A DNA stretch of 49,156 bases from the NCBI GenBank assembly GCA_026129915.1, contig JAHCHD010000015.1:1-49156 (forward strand). The letters are read 5' to 3'. Shown piece by piece: positions 34,913 to 43,882 of the stretch. The notes under the pieces were generated by a model that was not told the DNA's origin, searched no databases, and saw only the letters and a list, made by a program, of their open reading frames with translations. This DNA comes from Bryobacterales bacterium. Its GTDB lineage: Bacteria; Acidobacteriota; Terriglobia; Bryobacterales; Bryobacteraceae. The translations under genes and the position numbers were made by a program. How positions within the stretch are numbered: the stretch's first letter is position 1; every line of letters starts with the position of its first letter.

Positions 34913-35860
34913 CTAGGGTTTCTCAGGATTTGCCGCCAGCAGCGCTTCAGTTTCGTCTCGGCTTGGGACTGAGGGTTGCGCGCCCCTGCGGGTAACCGAC
35001 AGCGCGGAAGCGGCACAGGCAAAGCGAACGGCAGGTTGCATCTCCATCCCCTCCGCAATCGCGGCCGCAAGCGCGCCGTTGAAAGTGTCGCCGGCGGCAG
35101 TGGTGTCCACAGCTCGCACCGCAAAGCCGGGCACGTGGAACCGCTGCAGGCGATTCAGAAAGACTGCCCCTTCGGCGCCCAGCTTCAGGATGACGGCACG
35201 CGTCCCGAGTTCCAGCAGCCGGTCGCCCATCGCGTAGGCATCCTCCACCGTCAATGCACGGGGAGCTTCGCCTAGCAGGATTGCAGCTTCGCTTTCGTTG
35301 GGGGTAAGCAGGTCAGCCAGGTCGAGCATTTCGGCTGGAAGCGTTTGGGCGGGGGCGGGGTCAAGAATCGTAATTACGCGGCGCTGCCGTCCCAGTGCCA
35401 GGGCGGCATGCACCGTTTCGAGGGGCGTCTCCAACTGGTGCAGAGCAACGCGCGTCTTCCAGTACAGCCCTTCCTGGGCGCGGATGTCGTCAGGGCTAAG
35501 CCGGGCATTGGCTCCCGGAATCACGACAATTGAATTCTGGCCGGAAGCCTCCACCCAAATGAGCGCGGAACCCGTGGGGACATCCTCCAACTCACTGATG
35601 GCATCGGTTTCCACGCCAGCGCGGCGCACGCTATCCAGCAGCAATGCGCCCGCGGCATCGCGCCCCACGCATCCCAGCATGCGCACTTCCATGCTGGCGT
35701 CGGTCATCCGCCCGGCTGCCACCGCCTGGTTGGCACCCTTGCCGCCGGGGTGGATCTGCAGATCAAGTCCGCTAAGGGTTTCTCCTGGAGCGGGCATGCG
35801 CGCCACTGTCGCAACGTAATCGCAATTCAAGCTGCCAACCACAAGAATTCCGCCAGCCAT
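34913..35860 (-). CDS. rbsK: ribokinase
   Basis: This 315-aa PfkB-family sugar kinase phosphorylates ribose at O5. N-terminal ILVVGSLNCDYVATVARMP and HPGGKGANQAVAAGRM match PfkB signature 1. The catalytic and anion-hole motif DTTAAGDTFNGALAAAIAEG near residue 245 places the catalytic Asp in AAGD. GGAGG lies 14 nt before the ATG. The ribokinase assignment over other PfkB kinases rests on the SLNCDYV and GGKGANQA features. It is not in a visible ribose operon; deoC, another pentose enzyme, lies 8 kb away. Confidence 0.88.
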   Translation of the reverse strand: MAGGILVVGSLNCDYVATVARMPAPGETLSGLDLQIHPGGKGANQAVAAGRMTDASMEVRMLGCVGRDAAGALLLDSVRRAGVETDAISELEDVPTGSALIWVEASGQNSIVVIPGANARLSPDDIRAQEGLYWKTRVALHQLETPLETVHAALALGRQRRVITILDPAPAQTLPAEMLDLADLLTPNESEAAILLGEAPRALTVEDAYAMGDRLLELGTRAVILKLGAEGAVFLNRLQRFHVPGFAVRAVDTTAAGDTFNGALAAAIAEGMEMQPAVRFACAASALSVTRRGAQPSVPSRDETEALLAANPEKP

Positions 35861-35937
35861 CGGGAACTTGCCTCCGCAGGCTTGAGCGTATCAAAGGTGC
35901 AAAGCAGGTAAGGAAAGAAGGCGATGCGGAGAGGAGA

Positions 35938-36525
35938 CTATTTGCCGAGGTCGATCCCGAAGCGCTTGAGCTCTTCCGCATAGTAGCGGCGGTGGAGAAT
36001 GTCCCACTCTTCGGCACCTTCCACAACGCCGCGCTTGAGGGAGCGGACCTTGTCGCGAGCGGCCGAGTCCACCTTTTCTTCAAGCTGGAAGATCTCGGTG
36101 AGGTGCTTCACGATTTCCAGGCGTACGTCGTTTGGATCCTTGCGAATACGCACATCGCGGCTGCGCTTGAGTTCGACAATCACCTTGTGCGACAAGTCGA
36201 GGATCTTGTCGCGGGAAAGCTTCATCTTGTCGCCGGATTCCCGCCCGGAAGCCAGCACCAGCTTGCGCTCCACCACCAGCTTGCGCTTGATGCGGCGGAA
36301 CATCTCCATGTAGCTCACGCCTTCCTTTTGCATTACGGTCTCGTACTGCTCAAGGATTTCGCGTACTTCTTCGTTCAGAGTTTCCTCGGAACGCAAATCA
36401 TCTTCGATCGTGTTGGCTATCTGCGCGGCGGCCAAATCGAGGTTGGAGCACTCGGTCCACATGGGATGGAGCTTACGAATGATCTGGCGGCTGGCGTAGG
36501 CAATAAACTCGGGGGCGACTAACAT
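35938..36525 (-). CDS. DUF507-family protein with duplicated domain
   Basis: The ATG at 36525 (MLVAPEFIAYASRQIIRKLH) is taken as the start; the upstream extension to 36609 is unlike the family. The 195-aa all-alpha, highly charged protein has a second half (about residues 101-195) with the canonical DUF507 pattern: MKLSRDKILDLSHKVIVEL, then a charged helix and SLKRGVVEGAEEWDILHRRYY. The first half appears to be a diverged copy (PEFIAYASRQIIRKL, NTIEDDLRSEETLNEEVREIL). DUF507 has no known function. It is cytoplasmic and lies 120 bp downstream of the aspartokinase gene. Confidence 0.8.
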   Translation of the reverse strand: MLVAPEFIAYASRQIIRKLHPMWTECSNLDLAAAQIANTIEDDLRSEETLNEEVREILEQYETVMQKEGVSYMEMFRRIKRKLVVERKLVLASGRESGDKMKLSRDKILDLSHKVIVELKRSRDVRIRKDPNDVRLEIVKHLTEIFQLEEKVDSAARDKVRSLKRGVVEGAEEWDILHRRYYAEELKRFGIDLGK

Positions 36526-36645
36526 CCGGCGTGGCTCATGTTGGTAAAAAGCGCTTTCTAAGTGTAGTAGCCGGAGAAATGATGTGTCAATGCGCCCGTC
36601 CGCCCGCAAATACCGTAAGGCTCTGACGAAAAACGATTGGTATGG

Positions 36646-38055
36646 TTATGCCGTCGCCATGCCACACTCGGCATGGACCGCCTTCACCGCCTTGTCGACA
36701 TCCTCCCGGCGGACCACAATGGCTATGGTGAGTTCGCTGGAACCCTGGCTGATGGCGATAATGTTCACGTGCTCGCGGGATATCGCGGTGAAGATGCGCC
36801 CGGCAAGCCCTGGTTCGCCCTTCATCCCCTCACCCACCACAGCCAGCAAACCCACATCGTCGTTCGCCTCAATGGGACGGATATACCCGTGGTTGAGTTC
36901 GAGGGCAAGCACGCTCTCCACACTTCGCATGGCTTCCGCCAGTTCCGTGCGCCGCACCAGAAAGCAGAAGCTCTGGCGGTAGCTTGAACTGGAAAAGGTG
37001 AGCACTTCCGCGTTCACGCGGGCCATCGCCTCCAGACAGCGAGCCATCAGCAGGCTGGGATTCACCGCCGCGCTTGCCGGTTCGACGTTCACCAGCACGA
37101 CGTTTGAGGACGACGTCACCGCCCGAGCGCCATGCTTTTCGTCGCTGTGCGCCACAATCCGGGTGCCCGGATACTTGGGATTGAATGTGTTCTTGCTCCA
37201 AAGCGGAATGCCTTTGGGAGCCAGTGGCAGCAGTGTGCGCGGATGCAGCACCTTGGCCCCATTGTAGGCCAGCTCCGCCGCTTCGTTGTAGGTGATCTCC
37301 GGCAGGACACGGGCATCGGGAACCATGCGCGGATCCGCGCTCATGATGCCGTCTACGTCGGTCCAGATCCAAACTTCCTGGGCATCGAGCGCCGCAGCGA
37401 GGATGGTTGCCGTGAAGTCCGATCCGCCGCGACCGAGAGTGGTGACGGCGCCTTGTTCAGAAGCTCCGCAGAAGCCCGTCACTACCGGCAAATGGCCGTC
37501 CAGCAGGGCGGGCAGCAGCATTTCACGGCATTTGAAACTGGTAAGTTCCATGCGGGGTGTGGCGTTGCCGTGCACCGGGTCAGTGACGATCACCTCGTAG
37601 CCCGGCACCAGGGTGGCACGCTGGCCTTGGGCCTCCAAGAACTGCACCAGCATGGTGGCGGAAAGCATCTCGCCAATGCTGAGCGCCTCATCAAGGGCAC
37701 GGGGCGGGCGTTCGCGCAGCATCATCATTCCTCGCGCGATCTGCTCAAACCGGCTTAGCAGGGCGGCAAGCTGCTCGCGCGTCTCGTCCAGACGGTCCTC
37801 TGGAATAATGGCCACGCAGGCGTCCTCGTGGCGAGCAGCGATGCGACGAAGATTCTCTTCCATGCCTTCCGCATCTCCCCGTTCGGCACGGTACATGGTT
37901 TCGAGCAGCATATCGGTGACTTTCGACATTGCCGAAACCGTTACCACCGTGGGACGGCGCGACCGCTCGCCACCGCATATCTCCGCAACCGTGCGAAGGC
38001 TCTCGGGGCTGCCCATACTGGTGCCGCCGAACTTCATTACCAGAAGATCCTGCAA
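36646..38055 (-). CDS. lysC: aspartokinase
   Basis: It phosphorylates aspartate, the first step to lysine, diaminopimelate, threonine and methionine. The start is uncertain: TTG at 38055 gives [16 protein letters not shown], with the first beta strand complete. The ATG at 38037 would remove it, and the frame is open to 38142. Landmarks in the 469-aa protein are the [12 protein letters not shown] loop, the catalytic [15 protein letters not shown], the [18 protein letters not shown] loop ([20 protein letters not shown]), and two C-terminal ACT modules ([44 protein letters not shown]) for allosteric control. It lies 120 bp after cmk. lysA at 40.7-42.0 kb serves the same pathway. Confidence 0.94.
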   Translation of the reverse strand: MQDLLVMKFGGTSMGSPESLRTVAEICGGERSRRPTVVTVSAMSKVTDMLLETMYRAERGDAEGMEENLRRIAARHEDACVAIIPEDRLDETREQLAALLSRFEQIARGMMMLRERPPRALDEALSIGEMLSATMLVQFLEAQGQRATLVPGYEVIVTDPVHGNATPRMELTSFKCREMLLPALLDGHLPVVTGFCGASEQGAVTTLGRGGSDFTATILAAALDAQEVWIWTDVDGIMSADPRMVPDARVLPEITYNEAAELAYNGAKVLHPRTLLPLAPKGIPLWSKNTFNPKYPGTRIVAHSDEKHGARAVTSSSNVVLVNVEPASAAVNPSLLMARCLEAMARVNAEVLTFSSSSYRQSFCFLVRRTELAEAMRSVESVLALELNHGYIRPIEANDDVGLLAVVGEGMKGEPGLAGRIFTAISREHVNIIAISQGSSELTIAIVVRREDVDKAVKAVHAECGMATA

Positions 38056-38175
38056 GTTTCCGGTTTCCTTTCTCTCAGGGGCTGCCGCTTGCGACACGGC
38101 CTGTTTGCGACGCGGCCCGGCCTCCTCGCGGAGCTCGCCCACTGGGCAGGGGTAAGCGCGGCGCGGCAGACGTGG

Positions 38176-38850
38176 CTAGTGGGAGGTACGCTCCCTCACA
38201 ATCTTCAAGACTGCTTCTTCTACTTCCTCAATCGCCATGCCGGATGCGTCCAGGTATTCCGCATCGGGCGCCTGCAGCAGCGGGGCTTCCGCCCGTTCGC
38301 GGTCGCGCGTATCCCGCCTCCGCATCTCGCCTTCCACCTCATGTAACGCGGCGCTGCGGCCGTTCTCAACAAGTTGCTGCTGCCGCCGCTGCGCACGAAC
38401 CGTGGGGTCAGCGTCCATAAAGATCTTCACGCGCGCCTCGGGAAACACGACGGTGCCGATATCGCGGCCTTCCATTACAATGCTGCTGGTTTCCGCAAAT
38501 ACCTTCTGCTTGGCCACCATGGCACGGCGTACCGCGGGAACCGCCGCCACCCGCGAGGCTGCATCGCTTACCAACTCGGTCCGAATGGCCTCACTGACAT
38601 CCTCCCCATTCAGGAATACCCGTCCGCTTTCAGCTTCCAGGCGAATATCGGCGGCCAGGGCCAGTTGCTCCAGGCGATGCCAGTCGTCCAGTTCGGTTCC
38701 GTTCCGCAACGCCCACAGTGCCACTGTTCGGTACATTGCGCCGGTATCGACATATAGAAAACCCAGTCTGGCAGCCACCTTGCGTGCAATGGTGCTCTTC
38801 CCGGCGCCGGCCGGGCCATCGATCGCCACAACGATTGGGTTCCGAATCAT
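38176..38850 (-). CDS. cmk: cytidylate kinase
   Basis: It phosphorylates CMP and dCMP. The true start is ATG 38850 (MIRNPIVVAIDGPAGAGKST), giving 224 aa, the normal length; the frame extends 60 codons further into a low-complexity repeat region with no family match. The P-loop GPAGAGKST is at 12-20. VDTGAMYRTVALWAL, the VVFPEARVKIFMDADPTVRAQRR segment and RDTRDRERAEAPL are the expected CMP-binding and lid motifs. TACAAT lies 12 nt before the ATG. In many bacteria cmk precedes rpsA, but here rpsA is elsewhere in the window. Confidence 0.95.
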   Translation of the reverse strand: MIRNPIVVAIDGPAGAGKSTIARKVAARLGFLYVDTGAMYRTVALWALRNGTELDDWHRLEQLALAADIRLEAESGRVFLNGEDVSEAIRTELVSDAASRVAAVPAVRRAMVAKQKVFAETSSIVMEGRDIGTVVFPEARVKIFMDADPTVRAQRRQQQLVENGRSAALHEVEGEMRRRDTRDRERAEAPLLQAPDAEYLDASGMAIEEVEEAVLKIVRERTSH

Positions 38851-38862
38851 CTCCCATAGGTC

Positions 38863-38868
38863 ATTGTA
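38863..38868 (-). promoter_or_regulatory. putative -10 box TACAAT, 12 nt before cmk
   Basis: TACAAT on the minus strand lies 12 nt before the cmk ATG. A leader of about 5 nt would result. GGGAG directly touches the ATG and is too close to act as a normal ribosome site. Confidence 0.4.
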
Positions 38869-38886
38869 AGGGGAGCGGGGGGCATG

Positions 38887-38933
38887 GCGCGAGAGACACG
38901 GGCGAGACAGGCACGGGCGCGAGACAGGCACGG
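38887..38933. repeat. short imperfect tandem repeat, about 17-bp period
   Basis: GCGAGACAGGCACGG occurs at 38902-38916 and again exactly at 38919-38933. A degenerate copy (GCGAGAGACACGG) lies just before. The array sits in the 239-bp gap between cmk and the small basic protein gene. It accounts for the Arg/Pro/Cys-rich pseudo-extensions of ORFs in this gap. The rest of the gap shows no gene. Confidence 0.7.
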
Positions 38934-39089
38934 TGCGAAGCGGGCAGGGGGAGAAACCGGATGGATTGGCGGCAGGCAGAGAATCGGGCCGGGTGGCGCA
39001 ACTGGGCTTCCCCCTGGGGGTGCAAACCAACCGGGCAAGCGCGCCGCAAGCCTCATCGGGCGCGGCGCGCGTCCACAGTTCAGCAAACT

Positions 39090-39353
39090 TTACTTCTTGC
39101 CCTTGCCGCTTGCCTCTTTAATGGCAGCTTCCTTGCGGCGTTTCCAGGCTAGGCGCATCTTCTCGCGCGTCGCTTCGGACATTGGTCCGCGGCGGCCGCG
39201 GCGCTTCTTTGGTTCAGCGTCCTCATAGCCAAGCGCTTCCAACTGCTTGTCAATTTCCGCACGCTTATTCAGCAGGTCGTTGATGGCGGACTGGCGCTTG
39301 GACTCGTAGTCGGCTTTGGCTTTCAGGACTTGATCGAGAGGTGTGTTGCTCAC
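39090..39353 (-). CDS. small basic protein with coiled-coil N-terminus, possible nucleic-acid-binding protein
   Basis: AAGGAG upstream of the ATG and two promoter-like boxes make this 87-aa ORF credible. Residues 5-42 are a charged helix with heptad-like spacing (LKAKADYESKRQSAINDLLN, then KRAEIDKQLEALG). Residues 48-56 are KKRRGRRGP, like the DNA-binding loop of H-NS-type or AT-hook proteins. The C-terminus MSEATREKMRLAWKRRKEAA resembles the S-x-E-x-R-x-x-M/I-x-x-A-x-K-x-R motif found at the ends of many uncharacterised acidobacterial proteins. I do not recognise a named family. Binding to DNA or RNA is inferred from charge and motif only. Confidence 0.65.
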   Translation of the reverse strand: MSNTPLDQVLKAKADYESKRQSAINDLLNKRAEIDKQLEALGYEDAEPKKRRGRRGPMSEATREKMRLAWKRRKEAAIKEASGKGKK

Positions 39354-39384
39354 TGGGCTTCTCCTTACTGTCTCCGGCTATTTC

Positions 39385-39390
39385 ATTCTA
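39385..39390 (-). promoter_or_regulatory. putative -10 box TAGAAT, proximal copy
   Basis: This is the first of two identical CCTAGAATG blocks (minus strand) 20 bp apart, lying 31 nt before the ATG of the small basic protein gene. AAGGAG lies between it and the gene. This would give a normal leader with a ribosome site. Confidence 0.4.
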
Positions 39391-39404
39391 GGGCCGGTAA
39401 TCAC

Positions 39405-39410
39405 ATTCTA
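39405..39410 (-). promoter_or_regulatory. putative -10 box TAGAAT, distal copy
   Basis: This is the second CCTAGAATG block, 20 bp upstream of the first. The 9-bp identity and about two-turn spacing could mean tandem promoters or a repeated protein-binding site. Confidence 0.35.
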
Positions 39411-39670
39411 GGCATAGTCGTGACCCGATGTATAGATCGAAATGATATTTACTGAAGATAGAGAATCCTAGTACCCTCAAAGAGTCCAATGCTGCTGGGG
39501 CGCCCCGCAACCGCACTTCCATAATTCGTCTTGTGCTCCACGAGCGCCTCACCATCCGCTGGGACGGCGGTTCACCGTATGATACTATCCGTAGAAATCG
39601 CCACCTGTGCGAAAAGGCGACTCACTCTTGCAGATTTGTCCGGCGCAGTTGGTCTTGAGATGTCCCGTCC

Positions 39671-40621
39671 ATGAAACACTTCATTCCCGTACTTCATTCG
39701 GTAAGCTATTCCGGCGCGTGGCCTGGACAGGCTAGTCTTTCGGTCACTGAGTTCATTGGAAAAGCGTCCGCGCTGGGTTACCCCGCGATTGCCTTGGTAG
39801 CCAAGGATCCTCATGTCTCGCCTCTGCGCTACAACGCTCACGAACGCGCAGAGTTGCGCAAGCGCATCGCCGATGCTGGCTTGGACCTTGCGGCGATTAT
39901 GGGGTACACAGACTTCACCTGTGGCTTGCGTCAGCCGGGCATCCCGTCCGCGGAGTTGAACGCTGCGTATGTCACTGCCCTGTGCCAGCTTTGCGAAGAC
40001 CTAGGCTGTAAGTTCCTGCGGATCTTTACCGGCTATCGTCTCGACTCTCTTAGCTACGATACGCAGTATCAGGAAGTGCTGCACGGCATACGGCTATCCG
40101 CGGAAGCAGCACAGCGCCATCAAGTAACTCTCTTGCTACAAAATCATCACGATGTGGCGGCACATTATTCAGAATTTGCCTGGCTACTCCAGCAAGCTGA
40201 GCATCCCCACCTGAAGGCGGCATTTGACTGCTGGAGCTGCTATTTGCATGGGGCGCGGGGCGAAGAATTGAGACGCGCCGTTCAGAGTGTTAAGCAGTGG
40301 ATGGCATTTACCACGGTGGCCGACTACAAAGTTTTCCCACAGTATAAATACCACCCCGGCCAAGTGAACTACACGGCCATCGATCCCCCCATTGTGCGCG
40401 CAGTTGCTCCTGGCAGCGGAGTACTTGATTATCGTTCGTTCTTCATGGGGTTGCGCGATATACAGTATCAAGGCTATGTGGCCTACGAGATGTGCGCGCC
40501 CCTGGAGGGCGGCGGTGATTTGGAAAACCTCGATCGCACCGCGAGGCTGTTCCTGGAATTCCTTGACCAAATGAACGCACTCCCCCTGGAGGAACCAGGC
40601 ACCGGGGCAGCGAAGGAATAG
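39671..40621 (+). CDS. sugar phosphate isomerase/epimerase-like TIM-barrel protein
   Basis: This 316-aa protein has the xylose-isomerase-like AP-endonuclease-2 fold used by sugar isomerases, epimerases and inosose dehydratases. Motifs include FIGKASALGYPAIALVAKDP, the strand CKFLRIFTGYR, LLLQNHHDVAAHYSEFAWLL with putative metal-binding residues, LKAAFDCWSCYLHG, VADYKVFPQYKYHPGQ, and the final GYVAYEMCAPLEGGG with a C-terminal-strand Glu. No signal peptide is present, so it is cytoplasmic. It stands alone, flanked by a 317-bp gap and the convergent lysA gene. The substrate is unknown. Confidence 0.85.
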   Translation: MKHFIPVLHSVSYSGAWPGQASLSVTEFIGKASALGYPAIALVAKDPHVSPLRYNAHERAELRKRIADAGLDLAAIMGYTDFTCGLRQPGIPSAELNAAYVTALCQLCEDLGCKFLRIFTGYRLDSLSYDTQYQEVLHGIRLSAEAAQRHQVTLLLQNHHDVAAHYSEFAWLLQQAEHPHLKAAFDCWSCYLHGARGEELRRAVQSVKQWMAFTTVADYKVFPQYKYHPGQVNYTAIDPPIVRAVAPGSGVLDYRSFFMGLRDIQYQGYVAYEMCAPLEGGGDLENLDRTARLFLEFLDQMNALPLEEPGTGAAKE

Positions 40622-40669
40622 CAGCCACCCGCGCGGAGGCCTATCTCGTAGTGCGCGTCAACGCCCGGC

Positions 40670-41971
40670 CTAAACGGTTTCGCCGGCCACCAGTTGAGCC
40701 AGCGTCTCACGCTGGCGCACCACCCGCCAGACGTCGCCATCCACCAGCACCTCTGCGGGACGCGGCCTCGTATTGTAATTCGATGCCTGCACAAAACCGT
40801 AGGCGCCGGCCGTACACAGAGCTACCAGCTCTTCTTCAGCCACCCTTCCCAACTCGCGGCTGCGCGCGAAGAAGTCACCCGATTCGCAGACTGGCCCAAC
40901 CACGTCCGCAAACATTGGCGCGCGCGGCTCCCATCGCAGAGGGACAATCTCGTGATGCGCGTTGTAGAGGGATGGTCGGATGAGATCATTCATGGCCGCA
41001 TCCAGAATCACAAACTCGCGGCTGCCGGACGCTTTCACGTAGAGAACTCGCGCCACCAGCACCCCGGCCTCCGCCACCAGCGACCGGCCAGGTTCGGCTA
41101 CCACCGTCACACCCGCACTCGCAAAGGCTCGCAACACGCGCTTCCCATAGTCCGGGATATCCGGCGCCACCTCTCCCGGCTGATAGCGCACCCCTACCCC
41201 GCCGCCGATGTCGAGTTCGCGAATGGGAATACCCGCGGAGCGCAATTCATCCACAAACGAAACCAGCTTCTCCGCGGCTTCCGCGAGGGGGCTGACATCC
41301 AGCAATTGCGAGCCGATGTGGCAGCTTACGCCAATCCATTCGATGGCCGGCTCGGCCTCAAAGCGTTGGTACAACGGGAGAGCATCCTCCATCGCCACCC
41401 CAAACTTATGCTCACGCAGACCCGTGGAGATATAGGGATGCGTCTTCGCGTCCACGTCCGGGTTTACTCGCAGCGAAGCACGCGCACGCACTCCTTTGGA
41501 GCGCGCGACAGCGGCCAGGGCTTCCAGCTCCCGAGCCGATTCGCAGTTGAAGCTGTGAATGCCCGCATCTAACGCATAGCCCATCTCCTCGCGGGTCTTG
41601 CCGACCCCGGAAAACACCACCTTTGCCGCGTCGCCCCCGGATTGCAGCACCCGGTATAGTTCCCCGCCGGATACGATGTCGAACCCCGACCCAAGATCCG
41701 CAAGCACTCGCAGGATCGCCAGATTCGAGTTGGCCTTCACCGCGTAGCAGATGCGATGCGGCAGGTCACCGAATGCATGGCGATACGCCTGGTAACGCTG
41801 TCGGATGCCGTTTGCCCCGTACACATAGCAGGGAGTGCCCGCTTCCGCGGCAATGGCCTTCAGGGGCACGTCCTCGCAGCACAGTTCCCCTTGCCTGTAG
41901 GCAAACGGCGGATTTGTGAATGGAACCGAGGCAGGCTCAAAGGGCACGCGGGTAGTATCCGAAGTTGGCAT
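40670..41971 (-). CDS. lysA: diaminopimelate decarboxylase
   Basis: It converts meso-diaminopimelate to lysine, the last step of lysine synthesis. ATG 41971 (MPTSDTTRVPFEPAS) is chosen; TACCAT is 8 nt upstream. The 433-aa PLP enzyme is fold type III. The Schiff-base lysine is in ICYAVKANSNLAILRVLADL, then GSGFDIVSGGELYR, VNPDVDAKTHPYISTGLREHKFG, HIGSQLLDVSPLAEAAEKL, DIGGGVGVRY and VVAEPGRSLVAEAGVLV. The catalytic GPVCESGDFFARSREL and a C-terminal AYGFVQASNYNTRPRPAEVLV close the barrel and dimer site. No residue is obviously missing. Confidence 0.96.
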   Translation of the reverse strand: MPTSDTTRVPFEPASVPFTNPPFAYRQGELCCEDVPLKAIAAEAGTPCYVYGANGIRQRYQAYRHAFGDLPHRICYAVKANSNLAILRVLADLGSGFDIVSGGELYRVLQSGGDAAKVVFSGVGKTREEMGYALDAGIHSFNCESARELEALAAVARSKGVRARASLRVNPDVDAKTHPYISTGLREHKFGVAMEDALPLYQRFEAEPAIEWIGVSCHIGSQLLDVSPLAEAAEKLVSFVDELRSAGIPIRELDIGGGVGVRYQPGEVAPDIPDYGKRVLRAFASAGVTVVAEPGRSLVAEAGVLVARVLYVKASGSREFVILDAAMNDLIRPSLYNAHHEIVPLRWEPRAPMFADVVGPVCESGDFFARSRELGRVAEEELVALCTAGAYGFVQASNYNTRPRPAEVLVDGDVWRVVRQRETLAQLVAGETV

Positions 41972-42109
41972 GGAGATGAATGGTACTTCCTGGATGCCGG
42001 ATGTTACCGTCCGGCAGAGTATTCTTCGATCATCGCCATCCAAGCCGTACAGAAGCAAGAAGGACTTACCGCAACGCTGAAGCGAACCGCTACGGAACCC
42101 TCAGCGCCG

Positions 42110-43864
42110 CTATGGTTGAACCCGAAGGGCGATCATCGTCTGGTCGTCGAACACAGGAGAACCGGCGGCGAAGTCCGTCACATCCGCCAGTACGGCATCG
42201 CAGACCTCAGCGAGTGTGCGGTCACGGTTCGCCAGCACCACTTGCGCCAGCCGCTCCTTGCCATAATCTTCGTCACTGCCGTTTGTTTGGTCAGCGACGC
42301 CATCGGAGACAAAGATTACCAGGTCGCCAGCATTCAGGGTGACTTCGCTCTCCTCATAGCTGGCGAGCGGCAGCAAGCCCAGCGGGAGCCCCTCCAGCCG
42401 GAGATCCTCCGCTTCAGCGCCGCGCACCACCAGCGGGGGAACGCCCCCGGAGTTTGCCATCTGAAGCACGTGCCGCGTGGGGTCCCATACCGCCAGCATC
42501 ATCGTCACATAGCGGGCATGTACGCGACGCACCAGCAACGATTGATTCAGCAACCGCAGGATCTGCTTCGGGCTGCCCACGCTGGGCGCCAAGCTGCGCA
42601 GTAAGCCGCTCACCATTGCCCCGTAGAGCGCCGCCGCCGCTCCCTTTCCGCTCACATCGCCCACCGCGAACAGCACCTTGCCGCCATCCAGCTCCAGATA
42701 GTCGTAAAGGTCGCCGCTGATGGTGCGCGCCGCCGCCAGACGCGCTTCAATCTCTAGCCCATGTCTCGCTGCCGGCATCCTTGGCAGCAGGAAGCTCTGC
42801 AGTTCCCGCGCAGCGTCGAGGTCTGCTTCCATCGTGCGCTCACGCTGGGATAGCTCCTCGTATAGGCGCGCGTTCTCCACGGAGATCGCGAGTTGGGGCG
42901 CCAGCAGGCCCAGCAGTTGGACGTGGTCGTCGGTGAAGTGGTTCAGTTGCTCGCTCTCGAGGTCAAGCACACCCACCACCTTGTCCTGCACCATCAGGGG
43001 CACTGCCACTTCGGAGCGGATGTCGTTGTGCGTCACGATGAATCGTGGGTCGCGCAACGCATCGCCCACCCGCGTCACTTCCCGCGAGGTATAGGCATGG
43101 CCGGTAATGCCCTTGCCCAGCGGGATGTCAGCGAAGTGGACCCGTTCGTCGTAGCGCAGGCTGAAGCGATGCTTCAGAAGCTGCTGCCGCTCGTCCACCA
43201 GAAAGATGTTGAACGACGCATAGGCCACATAGCCATGCAGGATTCCCGCCACTTTCTGCAGTAGCGCGTCGAGGTCCAGCAGCAGACCCACCTGCTGCGA
43301 AATCTCCGCCAGTCGCTGCAGGGTTTCGTTCTGGCGTTCGGCACGTTGGTAGAGGCGCGCATTCTCCACGGCGTAGGCAATCCGGCTCGAAAGCAATTGC
43401 AGCAGCAGTTGGTCGTACTCGGTGTAGGCATCTGGCTCCGTGCTTTGCACGTCGATCACGCCCACCAGTTTGCCGCCTGCCTCCATGGGCACCGCGATCT
43501 CGCTGCGCACCGCGTCAACGGCTGCAAGGTAGTCCGGATGCGTACGCACATCACCGCTTACTACGGCTTTGCGTTCCTTGGCGGCCACGCCGGTGATGCC
43601 TTCACCCAGGGGAATACTCAGGTTCCGCAGCAGTTCTTCACGGTGCCCCTGGCCATGCCTAAGCTTCAGTTCCCCGCTCGCCTCGTCGTAAAGCAGAATC
43701 GCCACTAGCGTACCCGGAATCACCTGCCCGATGATGTTGCCGATGGTTTCGAGCAACGGTTCCAGTTCGATGGTCCGTGAAATCTGCGAAGACACCTCGA
43801 GCAGGAAGTCCAGAAGCTCTGAGCGCTGGCTGAAATGAAACGCCGTCTTGTTGAGGGGAGCCAT
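42110..43864 (-). CDS. GAF-GAF-SpoIIE serine/threonine phosphatase (RsbU-like)
   Basis: The 584-aa protein has two GAF domains (about 18-165, PLGEGITGVAAKERKAVVSG; about 185-330, PLGKGITGHAYTSREVTR). A short coiled-coil (ELSQRERTMEADLDAARELQ) follows, then a PP2C/SpoIIE domain (about 355-584) with metal-binding aspartates in GDLYDYLELDGG, VLFAVGDVSGKGAAAALYGA and VIFVSDGVADQTN. Such enzymes dephosphorylate STAS antagonists in partner-switching circuits in response to a ligand sensed by GAF. The STAS/RsbW pair at 14.5-15.4 kb is a possible partner, though this is not shown. It starts 18 bp after deoC, so it is probably cotranscribed with it. Confidence 0.93.
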   Translation of the reverse strand: MAPLNKTAFHFSQRSELLDFLLEVSSQISRTIELEPLLETIGNIIGQVIPGTLVAILLYDEASGELKLRHGQGHREELLRNLSIPLGEGITGVAAKERKAVVSGDVRTHPDYLAAVDAVRSEIAVPMEAGGKLVGVIDVQSTEPDAYTEYDQLLLQLLSSRIAYAVENARLYQRAERQNETLQRLAEISQQVGLLLDLDALLQKVAGILHGYVAYASFNIFLVDERQQLLKHRFSLRYDERVHFADIPLGKGITGHAYTSREVTRVGDALRDPRFIVTHNDIRSEVAVPLMVQDKVVGVLDLESEQLNHFTDDHVQLLGLLAPQLAISVENARLYEELSQRERTMEADLDAARELQSFLLPRMPAARHGLEIEARLAAARTISGDLYDYLELDGGKVLFAVGDVSGKGAAAALYGAMVSGLLRSLAPSVGSPKQILRLLNQSLLVRRVHARYVTMMLAVWDPTRHVLQMANSGGVPPLVVRGAEAEDLRLEGLPLGLLPLASYEESEVTLNAGDLVIFVSDGVADQTNGSDEDYGKERLAQVVLANRDRTLAEVCDAVLADVTDFAAGSPVFDDQTMIALRVQP

Positions 43865-43882
43865 AGGGCAAGCGCCTTTGCG

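Larger units (their letters stand above)
39354..39670. other. 317-bp intergenic region, AT-richer, divergent promoters
   Basis: No ORF with credible coding features was seen here. The left part holds the two CCTAGAATG repeats for the minus-strand gene. The right part contains TATGATACTAT around 39577-39587, a candidate -10 region for the plus-strand isomerase gene about 85 nt further on. A GAGATG lies 15 nt before the ATG at 39671. The middle (39413-39480) is noticeably richer in A and T than the flanks. Confidence 0.5.
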
